From Aureimonas fodinaquatilis (lineage in GTDB: Bacteria > Pseudomonadota > Alphaproteobacteria > Rhizobiales > Rhizobiaceae): DNA of 64,000 nucleotides. The stretch is taken from assembly GCF_008369445.1 (NCBI RefSeq), contig NZ_VTWH01000002.1:744001-808000 (forward strand), read 5' to 3'. The notes under the pieces were generated by a model that did not search any database, was not told where the DNA came from, and saw only the letters and a program-made list of their open reading frames with translations. Of the stretch, positions 17,265 to 26,001 are shown in pieces; position 1 is the first letter of the stretch; every line of letters starts with the position of its first letter. The position numbers were made by a program, and so were the translations under genes.

Positions 17265-17587
17265 AGACCTTTCTCGCCCGACTGCTCACACCAATGCTCG
17301 TGCGCTTCAAACTGCTCAATAGAGAACCTGAACTGACAAGCTTTAAACATCTTGAACCTGGCAAACGCTATCGGGTGACGAAAGGCTTTACAGACTACGA
17401 TGGCCGATACCACCCGACAGGTGAGAGCTGGACGTTCCTGCGCCACAGCTTTCTGCCCTATGATGACGGCTTGACTCTGTTTGTGCGATTAGACGACGGC
17501 ATCTTAAACACGGTTCGGCTGCAATGGCGCCCGGATGAGCAAGGTCCAGTCATTGACACAATCGAAAAGCACATCGTGCCGAATTGA
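17261..17587 (+). CDS. DUF3601-like protein
   Basis: 108 residues, GTG start overlapping the previous stop (GTGA). The region GKRYRVTKGFTDYDGRYHP through DDGLTLFV to IRLQWRPEEQ-like (here VRLQWRPDEQGPVID) fits the DUF3601 pattern as I recall it, a small beta-rich domain of unknown function. No signal peptide, although the N-terminus (KTFLARLLTPMLVRF) is amphipathic and could associate with the membrane. Third gene of the coupled set. Confidence 0.7.
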   Translation: MKTFLARLLTPMLVRFKLLNREPELTSFKHLEPGKRYRVTKGFTDYDGRYHPTGESWTFLRHSFLPYDDGLTLFVRLDDGILNTVRLQWRPDEQGPVIDTIEKHIVPN

Positions 17588-17657
17588 AAAGCGAACCACT
17601 GTCCCGCGCCTGCGACGCTTGGTCAAAGATCAGCAGGTCTGGCTGGCAGATAGTCAG

Positions 17658-17891
17658 CTACTTTTCCCAACGATCCTTGTCCGGGTCTTCCTCTTCCTCC
17701 CATGGGTCGCGGTCTTCATCCTCTTCCTCTTCGGGAAGGTCATGACCAATGAGGGATGGATCGTTCGGCACACCGCGATAGCGATTTTCGACCCGCTGAA
17801 TCGCATTTGAGATCACGCTTATTTTTTCGTCAGATTCCAATTGGTCTTCTGGCGCTTCAGGCTTGGGGAATTTCGGATCTTTCGGACTCAT
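17658..17891 (-). CDS. Small acidic hypothetical protein
   Basis: 77 residues starting MSPKDPKFPKPEAPED, with AGGAGAG six bases upstream of the ATG. The middle is helix-like (KISVISNAIQRVENRYRG). The C-terminal 30 residues are almost all E, D, P and W and are probably disordered. No signal peptide. A strong ribosome binding site and a clean reading frame argue it is real, but no family is recognised. Confidence 0.6.
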   Translation of the reverse strand: MSPKDPKFPKPEAPEDQLESDEKISVISNAIQRVENRYRGVPNDPSLIGHDLPEEEEDEDRDPWEEEEDPDKDRWEK

Positions 17892-17951
17892 GGCACTCTC
17901 CTGACAGGGCAACCCATAAACGCCTGCCGGGGCCTGCAGTTCCAATGCGAA

Positions 17952-18956
17952 CTAACCTCGCCGACGGCAAGGCCAATTCCAATCCCGCTGCCGCCCCACG
18001 TCAACATGGATCGCTGCTGTATGGCAGTAGGTGCCTACGCCACCGCGCCCTGGCAGAGCCCTTACGAAACGAGCAACTTCCTGACCACTCACACCGGGAA
18101 CGTGCAAATCAGCAGCCTTGCAAGCCATATGCATCGAAGCTTTTGCACCGCGCACCCGGCGGTTGTGCGAAGGAGAACGGTATCCGGAGGTTATAACGAC
18201 CTGCTTGCCGAAACGGCCTTCAATCTGGCGCAGCAAGCGCACCAGATCCGTCCCGAAGCAACTGGTGTTCACATCGTCGCGCTGAACCATGAGGCCGTTT
18301 GGCGCCAATCGCGCCATGCCGCCCAATGATGCAATCTGATAGGAGCCACCAATATCGTCCATCAGATCTTCTGAATCCACGGAAGCGCGACGGCCAATCT
18401 GGAACAGTGAGGATGGGTCGACGCCAGGCAGAGCTTCGTTAACGCTTGGCTTTCCCGCGCCATTGGTCTGTGTAACCACGACACGGTGCGAAACAGGCTC
18501 TGCCAGCGGCTCTGCGGCAGGCTGCTCACGTTCGGCTCTTTCGAAAAGCGTGGCGTAAAGCGAGCTTTCAGCGCGGCGAGCAGGTGCAGGTGTTGAAGAA
18601 TAGGCAGCAAGCACCTGCGGCTTGGCCGGAGTTTCTGCTGCCGGCGCTGCGGGTGCGGCAGGTTCTGCGGCAGAAACCTCAACTGGTTTTGCCTCAGCCG
18701 TTGCTGTTTCCGGCTTCGTGGCAGCGGCTGCAAGAAGATTTTCGGCGCTGTTCTGTTCCGCTCCGGCGGTCGCCACGGTTGCAGTGTCTGCGGCTTCGCC
18801 GGCGTCTTTCGCCTCTGCGGCAGCCTGAGATTGATTGAAGCCAAATGCAGAAGATTCGTCCAGTGCAGACATGCAACCGGAAAGCGCAACGAGCATCATG
18901 GACAACGCCGTTCCGCGCAGAAGATTACGCCCCCTCGAAGATCCCCGCAAAATCAA
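17952..18956 (-). CDS. YcbK/DUF882-type D,D-peptidase lipoprotein
   Basis: About 334 residues. A lipobox (LVALSGC) follows a basic hydrophobic signal, so the protein is probably lipid-anchored. A long Ala/Pro/Glu-rich linker leads to a C-terminal peptidase M15-type domain: TSGYRSPSHNRRVRG, SMHMACKAADLHV (zinc His and Asp) and IHVDVG (zinc His). These proteins trim peptidoglycan peptides. The ORF opens at 19112, but the first 50 residues are not signal-like. A TTG at 18956 with GGAG six bases upstream puts the signal peptide at the N-terminus and is my preferred start. Confidence 0.82.
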   Translation of the reverse strand: MILRGSSRGRNLLRGTALSMMLVALSGCMSALDESSAFGFNQSQAAAEAKDAGEAADTATVATAGAEQNSAENLLAAAATKPETATAEAKPVEVSAAEPAAPAAPAAETPAKPQVLAAYSSTPAPARRAESSLYATLFERAEREQPAAEPLAEPVSHRVVVTQTNGAGKPSVNEALPGVDPSSLFQIGRRASVDSEDLMDDIGGSYQIASLGGMARLAPNGLMVQRDDVNTSCFGTDLVRLLRQIEGRFGKQVVITSGYRSPSHNRRVRGAKASMHMACKAADLHVPGVSGQEVARFVRALPGRGGVGTYCHTAAIHVDVGRQRDWNWPCRRRG

Positions 18957-19184
18957 AATCTGCTCCACCTTCTTCTGTGTCTGAACACAGGACAGACCGC
19001 ATTCCGGTTCGGATATGGTGCCTCGATAAAAACGATCAAAATCCGCCCCTACCCCAGAATGCAGTCTGGCATTTGCCGAGACATGCATGAAGGAACTGCG
19101 CCGCATAACCATTCACAATGATGGCAATCTTGCGGCAACATTACCGTAAGTTAATTTATCTCGGGTGTTAAAAGCAACTGCAGT

Positions 19185-19625
19185 TTACCATTCGCCGGTG
19201 TTTTTCATGGAAACCCATGGCTCAGCGGGAGCTTTTGCACTGCCTTTTTGCAGAAATTCGATGGAAATTCCATCTGGGGAGCGGACGAAAGCCATGTTGC
19301 CGTCGCGCGGCGGACGATTGATGGTGACGCCGGCATTCTGCAGGTTGAGGCATGTCTCATAAATATCGTCTACTTCATAAGCGAGATGGCCGAAGTTTCT
19401 GCCACCGGAATAGTCTTCTGCGTCCCAGTTGAAAGTAAGTTCAAGAATGGGTGCGCGATTCGCTTTGGCAGCGTCGATATCATGAGGTGCAGCCAGATAG
19501 ACAAGGGTGAAGCGTCCAGCTTCATGCTCGCTGCGCCGAACTTCCTGCATGCCGAGCAGGCCGCAGTAGAATTCGAGGGAGGCGTCCAGATCCGTGACAC
19601 GGACCATAGTGTGAAGATAGCGCAT
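19185..19625 (-). CDS. gloA: Glyoxalase I (lactoylglutathione lyase)
   Basis: 146 residues of the vicinal-oxygen-chelate fold: [36 protein letters not shown] and the metal-ligand region [18 protein letters not shown], ending [11 protein letters not shown]. It isomerises the methylglyoxal-glutathione hemithioacetal to S-lactoylglutathione. H5 and E57-region residues are present, as in bacterial Ni/Co enzymes. Length is normal. A 10-bp hairpin lies 25 bases upstream of the start (19650-19686), which could influence translation. Confidence 0.92.
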   Translation of the reverse strand: MRYLHTMVRVTDLDASLEFYCGLLGMQEVRRSEHEAGRFTLVYLAAPHDIDAAKANRAPILELTFNWDAEDYSGGRNFGHLAYEVDDIYETCLNLQNAGVTINRPPRDGNMAFVRSPDGISIEFLQKGSAKAPAEPWVSMKNTGEW

Positions 19626-19649
19626 GGTTCATCCTTCGATTGGCAGTTT

Positions 19650-19686
19650 GCTATTGTTGATTGCTTGGCAGCGAACCAACAATAGC
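19650..19686 (-). promoter_or_regulatory. Perfect 10-bp hairpin in the gloA leader
   Basis: GCTATTGTTG (19650-19659) and CAACAATAGC (19677-19686) flank a 17-base loop, 25 bases upstream of the gloA start codon. It could be a 5'-UTR structure or an operator. Confidence 0.5.
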
Positions 19687-19709
19687 GATTGTCAGGAGGG
19701 TTATAAGAG

Positions 19710-20030
19710 CAATTCAGCAAAAGTGTGAAACGGTTTTGCGCCCGGAATTGCGATTGGGAAAAACCAAATTCAGCAAAAGTGTGAAACGGTTCTGCGCTCG
19801 GAATTGCGACAGGAAAAACCAAATTCAGCAAAAGTGTGAAACGGTTCTGCGCTCGGAATTGCGATTGGGAAAAACCAAATTCAGCAAGTGTGAAACGGTG
19901 CTGCGCTGGGAATTGCGATAGGAAAAAACCAAATTCGGCGAAAGTGTGAAACGGTTTTGCGTTCGGAATTGCGGAAAGAAAAAACCAAATTCAGCAAAAG
20001 TGCACAATGGTTCAGGGCCGGGAACTGGGC
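19710..20030. repeat. Tandem array of about 55-bp rhizobial-type repeats
   Basis: Five good copies start near 19711, 19766, 19821, 19877 and 19931, with a decayed sixth from 19987. Each has the core AGCAAAAGTGTGAAACGGTT followed by a TGCG-x-CGGAATTGCG segment and an AT-rich A5-6CC spacer. Within each unit GCAAAA and TTTTGC (or TTCTGC) can pair, and AATTC/GAATT extends the stem. The core strongly resembles a dispersed intergenic element I recall from Rhizobiales, normally one copy per site. There are no unique spacers, so it is not a CRISPR. Confidence 0.88.
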
Positions 20031-20198
20031 CGGGAGTTGAACGACGATGCAGGCTCCGGGAATTTTTCCCGTTCAAACGAGAGGCAGACATTCCCGTTTC
20101 GTGAATGTGGCCCAGATAATGCATGAGGCACTGGCAGGAACTGGCCGTGGTCTGAGTTAGGCTACAATGACAAAACGGCTTGGCGCAGGGCTTCATTC

Positions 20199-20801
20199 AT
20201 GCTTGATTCGCCTTGCAGGAGAAATGGACGTTTGCAGATGGCGGAACCCACAGCTTTGACAGATATGGAAAAGCAAGTTGGCCAGCAGGCTGAAGGCGTG
20301 GAAAGCTGGACGGTCTCGGGGCAGATCAAGTGGTTCGATGTTGCCAAGGGTTTTGGTTTCATCGTTCCGGACGATGCGGGGGAGGATATACTTCTGCACG
20401 TTACGTGTCTTCGCCGCGACGGTTTTTCAACCGCGGTTGAAGGTGCGCGGCTTGTTTGCGAGGTTCAACGGTCTGCGCGTGGATTGCAGGCAACGCGCAT
20501 CATTTCGCTTGAGCAACCGGATAATGGGCCGGCGCATAACCCGCCGCCTGCACGCACGCGTATTCAGGTGGAGCCGACAAGTGACCTGGAACATGTCACG
20601 GTAAAGTGGTTTAACCGGACAAAAGGCTATGGTTTTGTGTCTCGCGGTTCGGGCACGGAAGATATATTCGTGCATATGGAAACGCTGCGGCTTTACGGCA
20701 TGACGGAATTGCGCCCGGGACAGGAATTGCTGGTTCGATTTGGTACAGGCGCCAAAGGCTTGATGGCTGCGGAAGTGCGACCGGCAACCCCGGAAGAATA
20801 G
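20199..20801 (+). CDS. Double cold-shock-domain protein
   Basis: About 200 residues with two cold-shock domains joined by a Pro-rich linker. Domain 1 (about 40-105) has [18 protein letters not shown]; domain 2 (about 130-195) has [18 protein letters not shown]. Both keep the RNP1 (KGFGF/KGYGF) and RNP2-like (DILLHV/DIFVHM) nucleic-acid binding motifs. Twin-domain Csps of this kind are common in rhizobia and act as RNA chaperones. An alternative ATG at 20238 (MAEPTAL) is plausible. It is followed 12 bases later by DUF192, so the two are probably an operon. Confidence 0.9.
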   Translation: MLDSPCRRNGRLQMAEPTALTDMEKQVGQQAEGVESWTVSGQIKWFDVAKGFGFIVPDDAGEDILLHVTCLRRDGFSTAVEGARLVCEVQRSARGLQATRIISLEQPDNGPAHNPPPARTRIQVEPTSDLEHVTVKWFNRTKGYGFVSRGSGTEDIFVHMETLRLYGMTELRPGQELLVRFGTGAKGLMAAEVRPATPEE

Positions 20802-20813
20802 AGATCGAATTTT

Positions 20814-21296
20814 ATGAAAACTGCTGCTGCTCCTGCGCGAAACCGAATTCTGGTTGGCGCATTCGCCATTGTGCTGGCTATCGCTTCCTATTTCATTTTC
20901 ACATCCGGCACGGTTGGTTCAACCGTGGTGCTGTTCACGGATAGTGGTGCTCATCGCGTTTCGGTGGAAATTGCCGATACCGACTCCAGCCGTGCCACAG
21001 GGCTGATGAACCGCGAAACGCTAAGAGCTGGCCACGGCATGCTGTTTGATTTTGAAACCCCGCGTCCGGTGACAATGTGGATGAAAAATACCCTCATTCC
21101 GCTGGATATGATTTTCATCGGCGCTGATGGAAAAATCACCAATATTGCAAGAAACGCGCAGCCACTTTCCTTGAACACCATAGCCTCTGATGGGCCTGTG
21201 CGTTTTGTGCTGGAGATTAACGGCGGCGCCGCTGCTACCTATGGGGCCAAGGCTGGGGATGAAGTTAAACACCCACTGATAGGCAACAATCGATAG
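20814..21296 (+). CDS. DUF192 family protein
   Basis: 160 residues. One N-terminal membrane anchor (about 12-32) is followed by a DUF192 domain with RATGLMNRETLRAGHGMLF and MWMKNTLIPLDMIFIG, the family's conserved core. The protein is probably exposed to the periplasm; its biochemical role is unknown. It lies 12 bases behind the twin cold-shock gene and just ahead of tRNA-Glu, an arrangement I recall in other rhizobia. Confidence 0.9.
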   Translation: MKTAAAPARNRILVGAFAIVLAIASYFIFTSGTVGSTVVLFTDSGAHRVSVEIADTDSSRATGLMNRETLRAGHGMLFDFETPRPVTMWMKNTLIPLDMIFIGADGKITNIARNAQPLSLNTIASDGPVRFVLEINGGAAATYGAKAGDEVKHPLIGNNR

Positions 21297-21381
21297 AGTG
21301 AAAAAACTCGGATAATTTCCTGCAAAACCCGCTTTTGGTGGGTTGCGCATCCCGCCGACTCACCCTATACACGCCCTTGCC

Positions 21382-21456
21382 GCGCCCATCGTCTAGCGGT
21401 TAGGACGGCGCCCTTTCACGGCGCAAACAGGGGTTCGATTCCCCTTGGGCGTACCA
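21382..21456 (+). tRNA. tRNA-Glu (anticodon TTC)
   Basis: Acceptor stem GCGCCCA (21382-21388) pairs with TGGGCGT (21446-21452, one G-U), then A and encoded CCA. The anticodon arm GCGCC-CTTTCAC-GGCGC gives TTC. Confidence 0.97.
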
Positions 21457-21672
21457 ACCTTTTCTACAGGTTCGGTCGGCAAATTTATTCTCGTGTAATC
21501 TACGTGATAAAATGTCCGCGACGGACGCGCACTACGGCGTCCTGTCCTGGACGAACACTATTTCACGAATACCCTTCCCCTTATGCGATCCCCTCCGGTC
21601 TATGTCAGCTTCAAACGATGAAGTTAGGAAATAGCCAACAGAATCGATCAGTGGCGGGCTCTAAAATTGCTT

Positions 21673-21993
21673 CTAGGGATCGTAAGGCAGAAAGCCCGTC
21701 CCCTGCAAAAGGCCGATGATACCCAAAGCGCCGATAAGCGTGGCTGCCAAGGCAACTATAGTCACGGCTGTAATGGCGCCCCAAAAGACAAATGGACGTC
21801 GCGATCGGGTGATTTCAACGCTTCGAAAGGTCCACGCACCATTTCGGAGAGAGCGGGCAATCCTTGGCGCGAGAAACAACGCCCCCAGCCATAGGCAGAG
21901 AGCGGAAAACATGGTCCCAGGTAAAATTTCCCACATGTCCAGGAAGCTTTTCCGAATGGTATTGAGTGATCGAGGTTTGGATGATTCCCGCAC
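21673..21993 (-). CDS. Small hypothetical membrane protein
   Basis: Up to 106 residues, GTG start; a shorter start at an ATG (about 21936, MWEILPG) is possible. Two hydrophobic segments (TMFSALCLWLGALFLAP and FWGAITAVTIVALAATLIGA) are separated by a basic loop, suggesting a two-helix inner-membrane protein. No family is recognised and the ribosome binding site is weak. Confidence 0.5.
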   Translation of the reverse strand: MRESSKPRSLNTIRKSFLDMWEILPGTMFSALCLWLGALFLAPRIARSLRNGAWTFRSVEITRSRRPFVFWGAITAVTIVALAATLIGALGIIGLLQGTGFLPYDP

Positions 21994-22050
21994 GCTGTCC
22001 AGGTCAGGTTCGTCAGCATCGCCCGCTCAAGCAACGTAAGGAATCAACCT

Positions 22051-22446
22051 ATGCGATACTACACAGCGATCATCCATCAGGAAGGTGCCAGCGCGTACGG
22101 GCTTACTTTCCCTGACCTTCCAGGCTGCTTTGCCGCCGCAGACTCTTGGGATGCTATACCTGCTGCAGCGACGGAGGCACTTGATCTTTGGTTTGAAGAT
22201 CAGCCAGACGTGGCTCCAATGTCACTCAGCGTTGTTCGTGAGCGCAAGGACGTGACTGATGGATTGGCGGCTGGAGGCGTATTGCTGCTTGTGCCTTATA
22301 TTCCTGCCGATACTGCGGTTGAACGCATAAATGTTAAACTGGAGCGCGGCTTGCTGCGCGCCATTGACGAAACTGCCAAAGGTCGTGGCATGACACGTTC
22401 CGCATTTCTGGCCTCTGCAACAAGGCGTGAACTGATTGGCGTTTAG
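22051..22446 (+). CDS. HicB-like antitoxin-family protein without a visible HicA
   Basis: 131 residues. The N-terminal half (MRYYTAIIHQEGASAYGLTF, DLPGCFAAADSWDAIPAAATEAL) is the HicB RNase H-like fold. The C-terminal part (ERINVKLERGLLRAIDETAK, MTRSAFLASATRREL) is a ribbon-helix-helix DNA-binding domain. HicB proteins normally neutralise the HicA mRNase encoded next to them. No HicA-sized frame is present within 300 bases on either side, so this may be an orphan or a chromosomal regulator. Confidence 0.85.
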   Translation: MRYYTAIIHQEGASAYGLTFPDLPGCFAAADSWDAIPAAATEALDLWFEDQPDVAPMSLSVVRERKDVTDGLAAGGVLLLVPYIPADTAVERINVKLERGLLRAIDETAKGRGMTRSAFLASATRRELIGV

Positions 22447-22501
22447 CCATCAGAGCATTTATGCTGGCAGCTGCTGGTGATTGAAGAATAGTCGTGCAGC
22501 G

Positions 22502-23101
22502 TCAATAGGCCGCGCCGCTTTGAATAATATCTTCAATGGACATGGCCGGCATGGCTGATGGTGTGGCTGACACGGCCAATACACGCGGCTGGGTGCGGGG
22601 CGAAGCCCGAGGCACCGGCTCTCTGCGCGGTGTTACCATCGCCTGAGTCTGCGTCGGGTTTTTGCGCTTTTCGTAAAAGGCGTTTCCACCAGCAATCACA
22701 ACATAATGCATGTTGTTGTATGGGAAGGAGTAACCGGCCGTGTGGAAAAACAAGGCGTTGGATCCAACTCCCGAATGGCGCGCGCCACGCATGACTTTGG
22801 TGGCGGTTCGTTCGGCAAGCTCACGCCCTGCGGCCATGGGTTTGCTGAGAACACCGGGTGCGAACTGGTTTTTTTGTCCGACAACGGCGCAAATGCTGTT
22901 CGGGTATTTCTCGGACTTCACCCGGTTCATGACAACGGTGCCGACAGCCACCATCCCGTCTTCGCTCGAGCGGTTGGATTCGAAATACATGACGCGTGCC
23001 ATACACTCGTGCTCGCTCATACGACCCGGCTTGGAAGCGCAGCCCGATACAGCAAGAAGGGCGAAAAGAATTAGAGCATTCCGCGCGTGGGGGTGAAGCA
23101 T
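22502..23101 (-). CDS. SleB-like cell wall hydrolase lipoprotein
   Basis: 199 residues. A lipobox (LAVSGC) follows a short signal. The hydrolase_2/SleB domain (about 30-145) has MARVMYFESNRSSEDGMVAV with the catalytic-type Glu, VGTVVMNRVKSEKYPNSIC and NNMHYVVIAGGNAFYEKRK. A Pro/Arg-rich C-terminal tail follows. These proteins cut the glycan backbone of peptidoglycan. It is transcribed alone and ends near the HicB gene. Confidence 0.87.
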   Translation of the reverse strand: MLHPHARNALILFALLAVSGCASKPGRMSEHECMARVMYFESNRSSEDGMVAVGTVVMNRVKSEKYPNSICAVVGQKNQFAPGVLSKPMAAGRELAERTATKVMRGARHSGVGSNALFFHTAGYSFPYNNMHYVVIAGGNAFYEKRKNPTQTQAMVTPRREPVPRASPRTQPRVLAVSATPSAMPAMSIEDIIQSGAAY

Positions 23102-23177
23102 AAGCTTCTCTCTGGCTGAGTTCCGGTGCAGCCAGACCCTAATGACAGACGATTAAGACTCTGTTGACGTAAAAGCT

Positions 23178-24995
23178 TCAATCCACCGTATCTGCCGCAT
23201 CGACAATTCGAAAAGCCACCGACTGGCGACCCTGATAATGGTCTATCGACACTGTGCCGGCCACATGCAACGGACGGTCACTGCCAGCCAGCAGCCTCTG
23301 GCCAAGAGGTGTGTCTGCCGCCCGGAACGCCACTGCACCAATGGCCGCGCCTTCCAGCGCCTTCAACTGCACCCGGACATGGCCACCATTGCCAAATGAC
23401 TGCGCTGAAACAACGCGGTGCCGCGGCAGAGCAAAGATCGGTTGCGGGTGGCCCGAGCCATAGGGCCCTGCCTTCTGCAACGTTTCAACCAGTTGCTGGG
23501 TCAGGCCCATTGCGCTCACTGCGCCATCTATCTTCAATCCATCGGCTGCGCGAAGGCGACTCACTGTCTGTTGCGCGTTGTCTTCAACAAAGGCGCGAAA
23601 CTCTCCCAGTTTCGCCCGCTGAATGGTCAAGCCAGCGGCCATGCCGTGCCCGCCGCCCTTGACCAACAGCCCACGCGCAACTGCCTCGCGCACCAGTGCG
23701 CCTATGTCAAAGCCGGAGATTGAGCGGCCCGAACCGGTGCCGGTTCCCGCAGCATCGAACGCTATGGCGAACGCGGGCCGGTTGTAACGCTCCTTCAACC
23801 GCGCGGCCAGCAAACCAACGATCCCTGGATGCCAGTTGTCACGCCCGGTTATCAGCACCGGCGGGCCTTCGCCTTTGCCAATTTCGGCAAAAACCTCTGC
23901 CTCCGCCTCTTCCAGCATGGCGCGTTCCATGGCCTGACGCTCTTCATTCAGCATGTGAAGCTGAGCAGCAATGGTTTCGGCCTCGGCCGAGCTGTCCAGT
24001 GTCAAAAGCCTGCTGCCAAGCGCCGCATCGCCAATCCGCCCTCCGGCATTGATGCGGGGCCCGAGCAGAAAACCCAGATGATAAGCGTCGATAGGCCCTG
24101 AAAGCCGGGCAACCCGTGCCAGAGCGGCAATGCCGACATTGTTTTGCGCGCGCATGGCCACAAGCCCGCGCACAACCAAAGCCCGGTTGAAGCCGACCAG
24201 CGGCACGACATCGCAAATTGTTGCAAGCGCCGCCAGGTCAACCATCTGCATCAGGTTGGGCAGCGGCCCAACGCCTCGTGCGCGCAGCACTCTGGAAGTG
24301 GCAACCAACGTCAGGAACACCACGCCTGCTGCGCACAAATGCCCCTGCCCGGACAAATCATCCTGACGATTGGGGTTCACAATAGCCTTCGCCTGCGGCA
24401 GATCCGGGCCAGTCTGGTGATGGTCCAGCACCAGAACATCCGCCCTGCCGCTCACCGCATCTATGGCCGCATGACTGGTCGTGCCGCAATCCACCGTTAT
24501 GATGAGGCTTGCGCCATCTTCCGCGAGGTCTCGCATGGCTGCCGGAGTTGGCCCATAGCCTTCCGTCAGCCGGTCTGGAATGCGCACCGGCGCAGACATG
24601 CCGAAATGCCGCAGATAACGGTGCATCAAGGCCGAAGACGCTGCGCCATCCACGTCGTAATCGCCAAAGATTGCCACGGATTCCCGGCGCGCAATAGCAT
24701 CTGCCAACCGCGCCGCTGCCTTGTCCATGTCGGTCAGCAGCGAGGGGTCGGGCATCAGATCGCGAAGGGTTGGCGAAAGAAATCCCTGCGCCTCATCCGG
24801 GGAAATTCCACGCCCGGCCAAAACCCTTGCGACAATATCCGGCAAGCCAAATTTCTGCGCCATCTGCATGGCCATCGCGTCTGCTCGCGGGTCCAGCGCA
24901 TGCAGCCATCTGCGCCCGCTCAACGATGCCTTTACATCCAGAAATGCCCGTTCGGCACTCTGTTCAGATTGAAAAGCGCTAGACTTCAACACCAA
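23178..24995 (-). CDS. recJ: Single-stranded-DNA exonuclease RecJ
   Basis: 605 residues with the DHH phosphoesterase core: GDYDVDGA (112-117), TVDCG, VLDHHQTGPD (191-193) and the DHHA1 region with SGRSISGFDIGALV and KGGGHGMAAGLT. RecJ degrades 5' ends of single-stranded DNA in RecF-pathway recombination, base excision and mismatch repair. The first codons are TTG-GTG-TTG and lie inside the 3' end of glpX (17-base overlap), with GGGGAAG a few bases upstream, so translation is coupled to glpX. Confidence 0.95.
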   Translation of the reverse strand: MVLKSSAFQSEQSAERAFLDVKASLSGRRWLHALDPRADAMAMQMAQKFGLPDIVARVLAGRGISPDEAQGFLSPTLRDLMPDPSLLTDMDKAAARLADAIARRESVAIFGDYDVDGAASSALMHRYLRHFGMSAPVRIPDRLTEGYGPTPAAMRDLAEDGASLIITVDCGTTSHAAIDAVSGRADVLVLDHHQTGPDLPQAKAIVNPNRQDDLSGQGHLCAAGVVFLTLVATSRVLRARGVGPLPNLMQMVDLAALATICDVVPLVGFNRALVVRGLVAMRAQNNVGIAALARVARLSGPIDAYHLGFLLGPRINAGGRIGDAALGSRLLTLDSSAEAETIAAQLHMLNEERQAMERAMLEEAEAEVFAEIGKGEGPPVLITGRDNWHPGIVGLLAARLKERYNRPAFAIAFDAAGTGTGSGRSISGFDIGALVREAVARGLLVKGGGHGMAAGLTIQRAKLGEFRAFVEDNAQQTVSRLRAADGLKIDGAVSAMGLTQQLVETLQKAGPYGSGHPQPIFALPRHRVVSAQSFGNGGHVRVQLKALEGAAIGAVAFRAADTPLGQRLLAGSDRPLHVAGTVSIDHYQGRQSVAFRIVDAADTVD

Positions 24996-25974
24996 ACTTC
25001 CCCCGGTTGTAATGCCGGGCGCGAATATCTCGAACCGTGTGCGAATAAGACCGCATAACCAGAGTGTGGGTCTCTATGCGATTTGCGTAAATCCGCACGC
25101 CATCCAGCAAATTGCCGTCCGTCACCCCGGTTGCCGCAAATATGACATCGCCGCCAGCCAGGTCTTCAAGAGTGTAGATCCGATAAGGGTCGAACACTCC
25201 CATTTCTTCCGCCCGAGCGCGCTTTTCATTGGTGTTCAGCTGCAAACGGCATTGCATCTGCCCGCCGGTGCACCGCAACGCTGCCGCAGCCAGCACGCCT
25301 TCAGGCGCGCCGCCAATGCCCATGTACACGTCGATTCCGGTCTCTTCCGGGTCCGTGGTGTGGATAACACCGGCCACATCGCCGTCGCCGATGAGCCGGA
25401 TGGATGCCCCAAGCGTGCGGATTTCCTCTATCAGTTTGGCATGGCGCGGCCTGTCCAGAATACAGGCGGTAATGCGCGAAACCGGCACCCCTTTTGCCTT
25501 GGCCATTGCTGTCAGGTTTTCCGTTGCGCTTTGTTCCAGATTGACAAGATCTGCCGGATAGCCGGGTCCGATGGCAATTTTTTCCATATAGACATCGGGC
25601 GCTTTCAACAGGCTGCCTTTTGCGGCAATAGCAATGACGGTCAAGGCATTTGGCAGGTTTTTGGCACAGATGGTCGTGCCCTCAAGCGGGTCCAGAGCAA
25701 TATCGACCCCCGGCCCTTCCGGATTGCCAACGGATTCGCCGATGAACAGGGACGAAGCCTCGCCTCGCTCTCCCTCACCAATGACAATTTCACCATCGAC
25801 GTCCAGTTTGTCGAGCTCCTGACGCATTGCGTCTACCGCCGCCTGATCCGCCGCCCTTTCATCTCCACGCCCGCGCCAGAGAGCCGCCGCAACAGCGGCC
25901 CGTTCCGTCACCCGGGCAATTTCAATGGAAAGCACGCGGTCAAGTGGGTTGGATCTGTTGGTGTCTGCACTCAT
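24979..25974 (-). CDS. glpX: Class II fructose-1,6-bisphosphatase
   Basis: 331 residues, full-length GlpX type. Motifs include DGEIVIGEGERGE, the metal site DPLEGTTICA, GGAPEGVLAAAALRC and HTTDPEETGIDVYMGI. It hydrolyses fructose-1,6-bisphosphate in gluconeogenesis. In rhizobia it commonly sits between hom and recJ, as here. It overlaps recJ and starts 27 bases after the hom stop, so hom-glpX-recJ is probably one transcript. Confidence 0.95.
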   Translation of the reverse strand: MSADTNRSNPLDRVLSIEIARVTERAAVAAALWRGRGDERAADQAAVDAMRQELDKLDVDGEIVIGEGERGEASSLFIGESVGNPEGPGVDIALDPLEGTTICAKNLPNALTVIAIAAKGSLLKAPDVYMEKIAIGPGYPADLVNLEQSATENLTAMAKAKGVPVSRITACILDRPRHAKLIEEIRTLGASIRLIGDGDVAGVIHTTDPEETGIDVYMGIGGAPEGVLAAAALRCTGGQMQCRLQLNTNEKRARAEEMGVFDPYRIYTLEDLAGGDVIFAATGVTDGNLLDGVRIYANRIETHTLVMRSYSHTVRDIRARHYNRGKFGVEV

Positions 25975-26001
25975 GATGATGCCTCCCCCGCCAGCAAGGT
26001 C

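Larger units (their letters stand above)
19626..20198. other. 573-bp gene-free stretch holding a hairpin and repeat array
   Basis: Between gloA and the cold-shock gene. It contains a hairpin (19650-19686), six tandem units of a rhizobial-type repeat (19710-20030), then about 165 bases with no recognisable feature other than the cold-shock promoter region. Open frames that run through the repeats on both strands are judged non-coding. Confidence 0.8.

Noticed and set aside
19710-20030. CRISPR-like array
   Set aside because: The whole unit, including the part between cores, is repeated; there are no unique spacers and no cas genes.
19825-20196. Open frames through the repeat array (also 19661-19921 on the plus strand)
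   Set aside because: Their repeating peptides simply reflect the 55-bp DNA repeat and neither has a ribosome binding site.
24144-25058. 304-residue frame antisense to recJ
   Set aside because: High-GC shadow frame; recJ is full length with all motifs on the other strand. The same applies to 25012-26061 (glpX), 26266-27213 (hom), 27540-28529 (aminotransferase) and 50608-51579 (MR/MLE).
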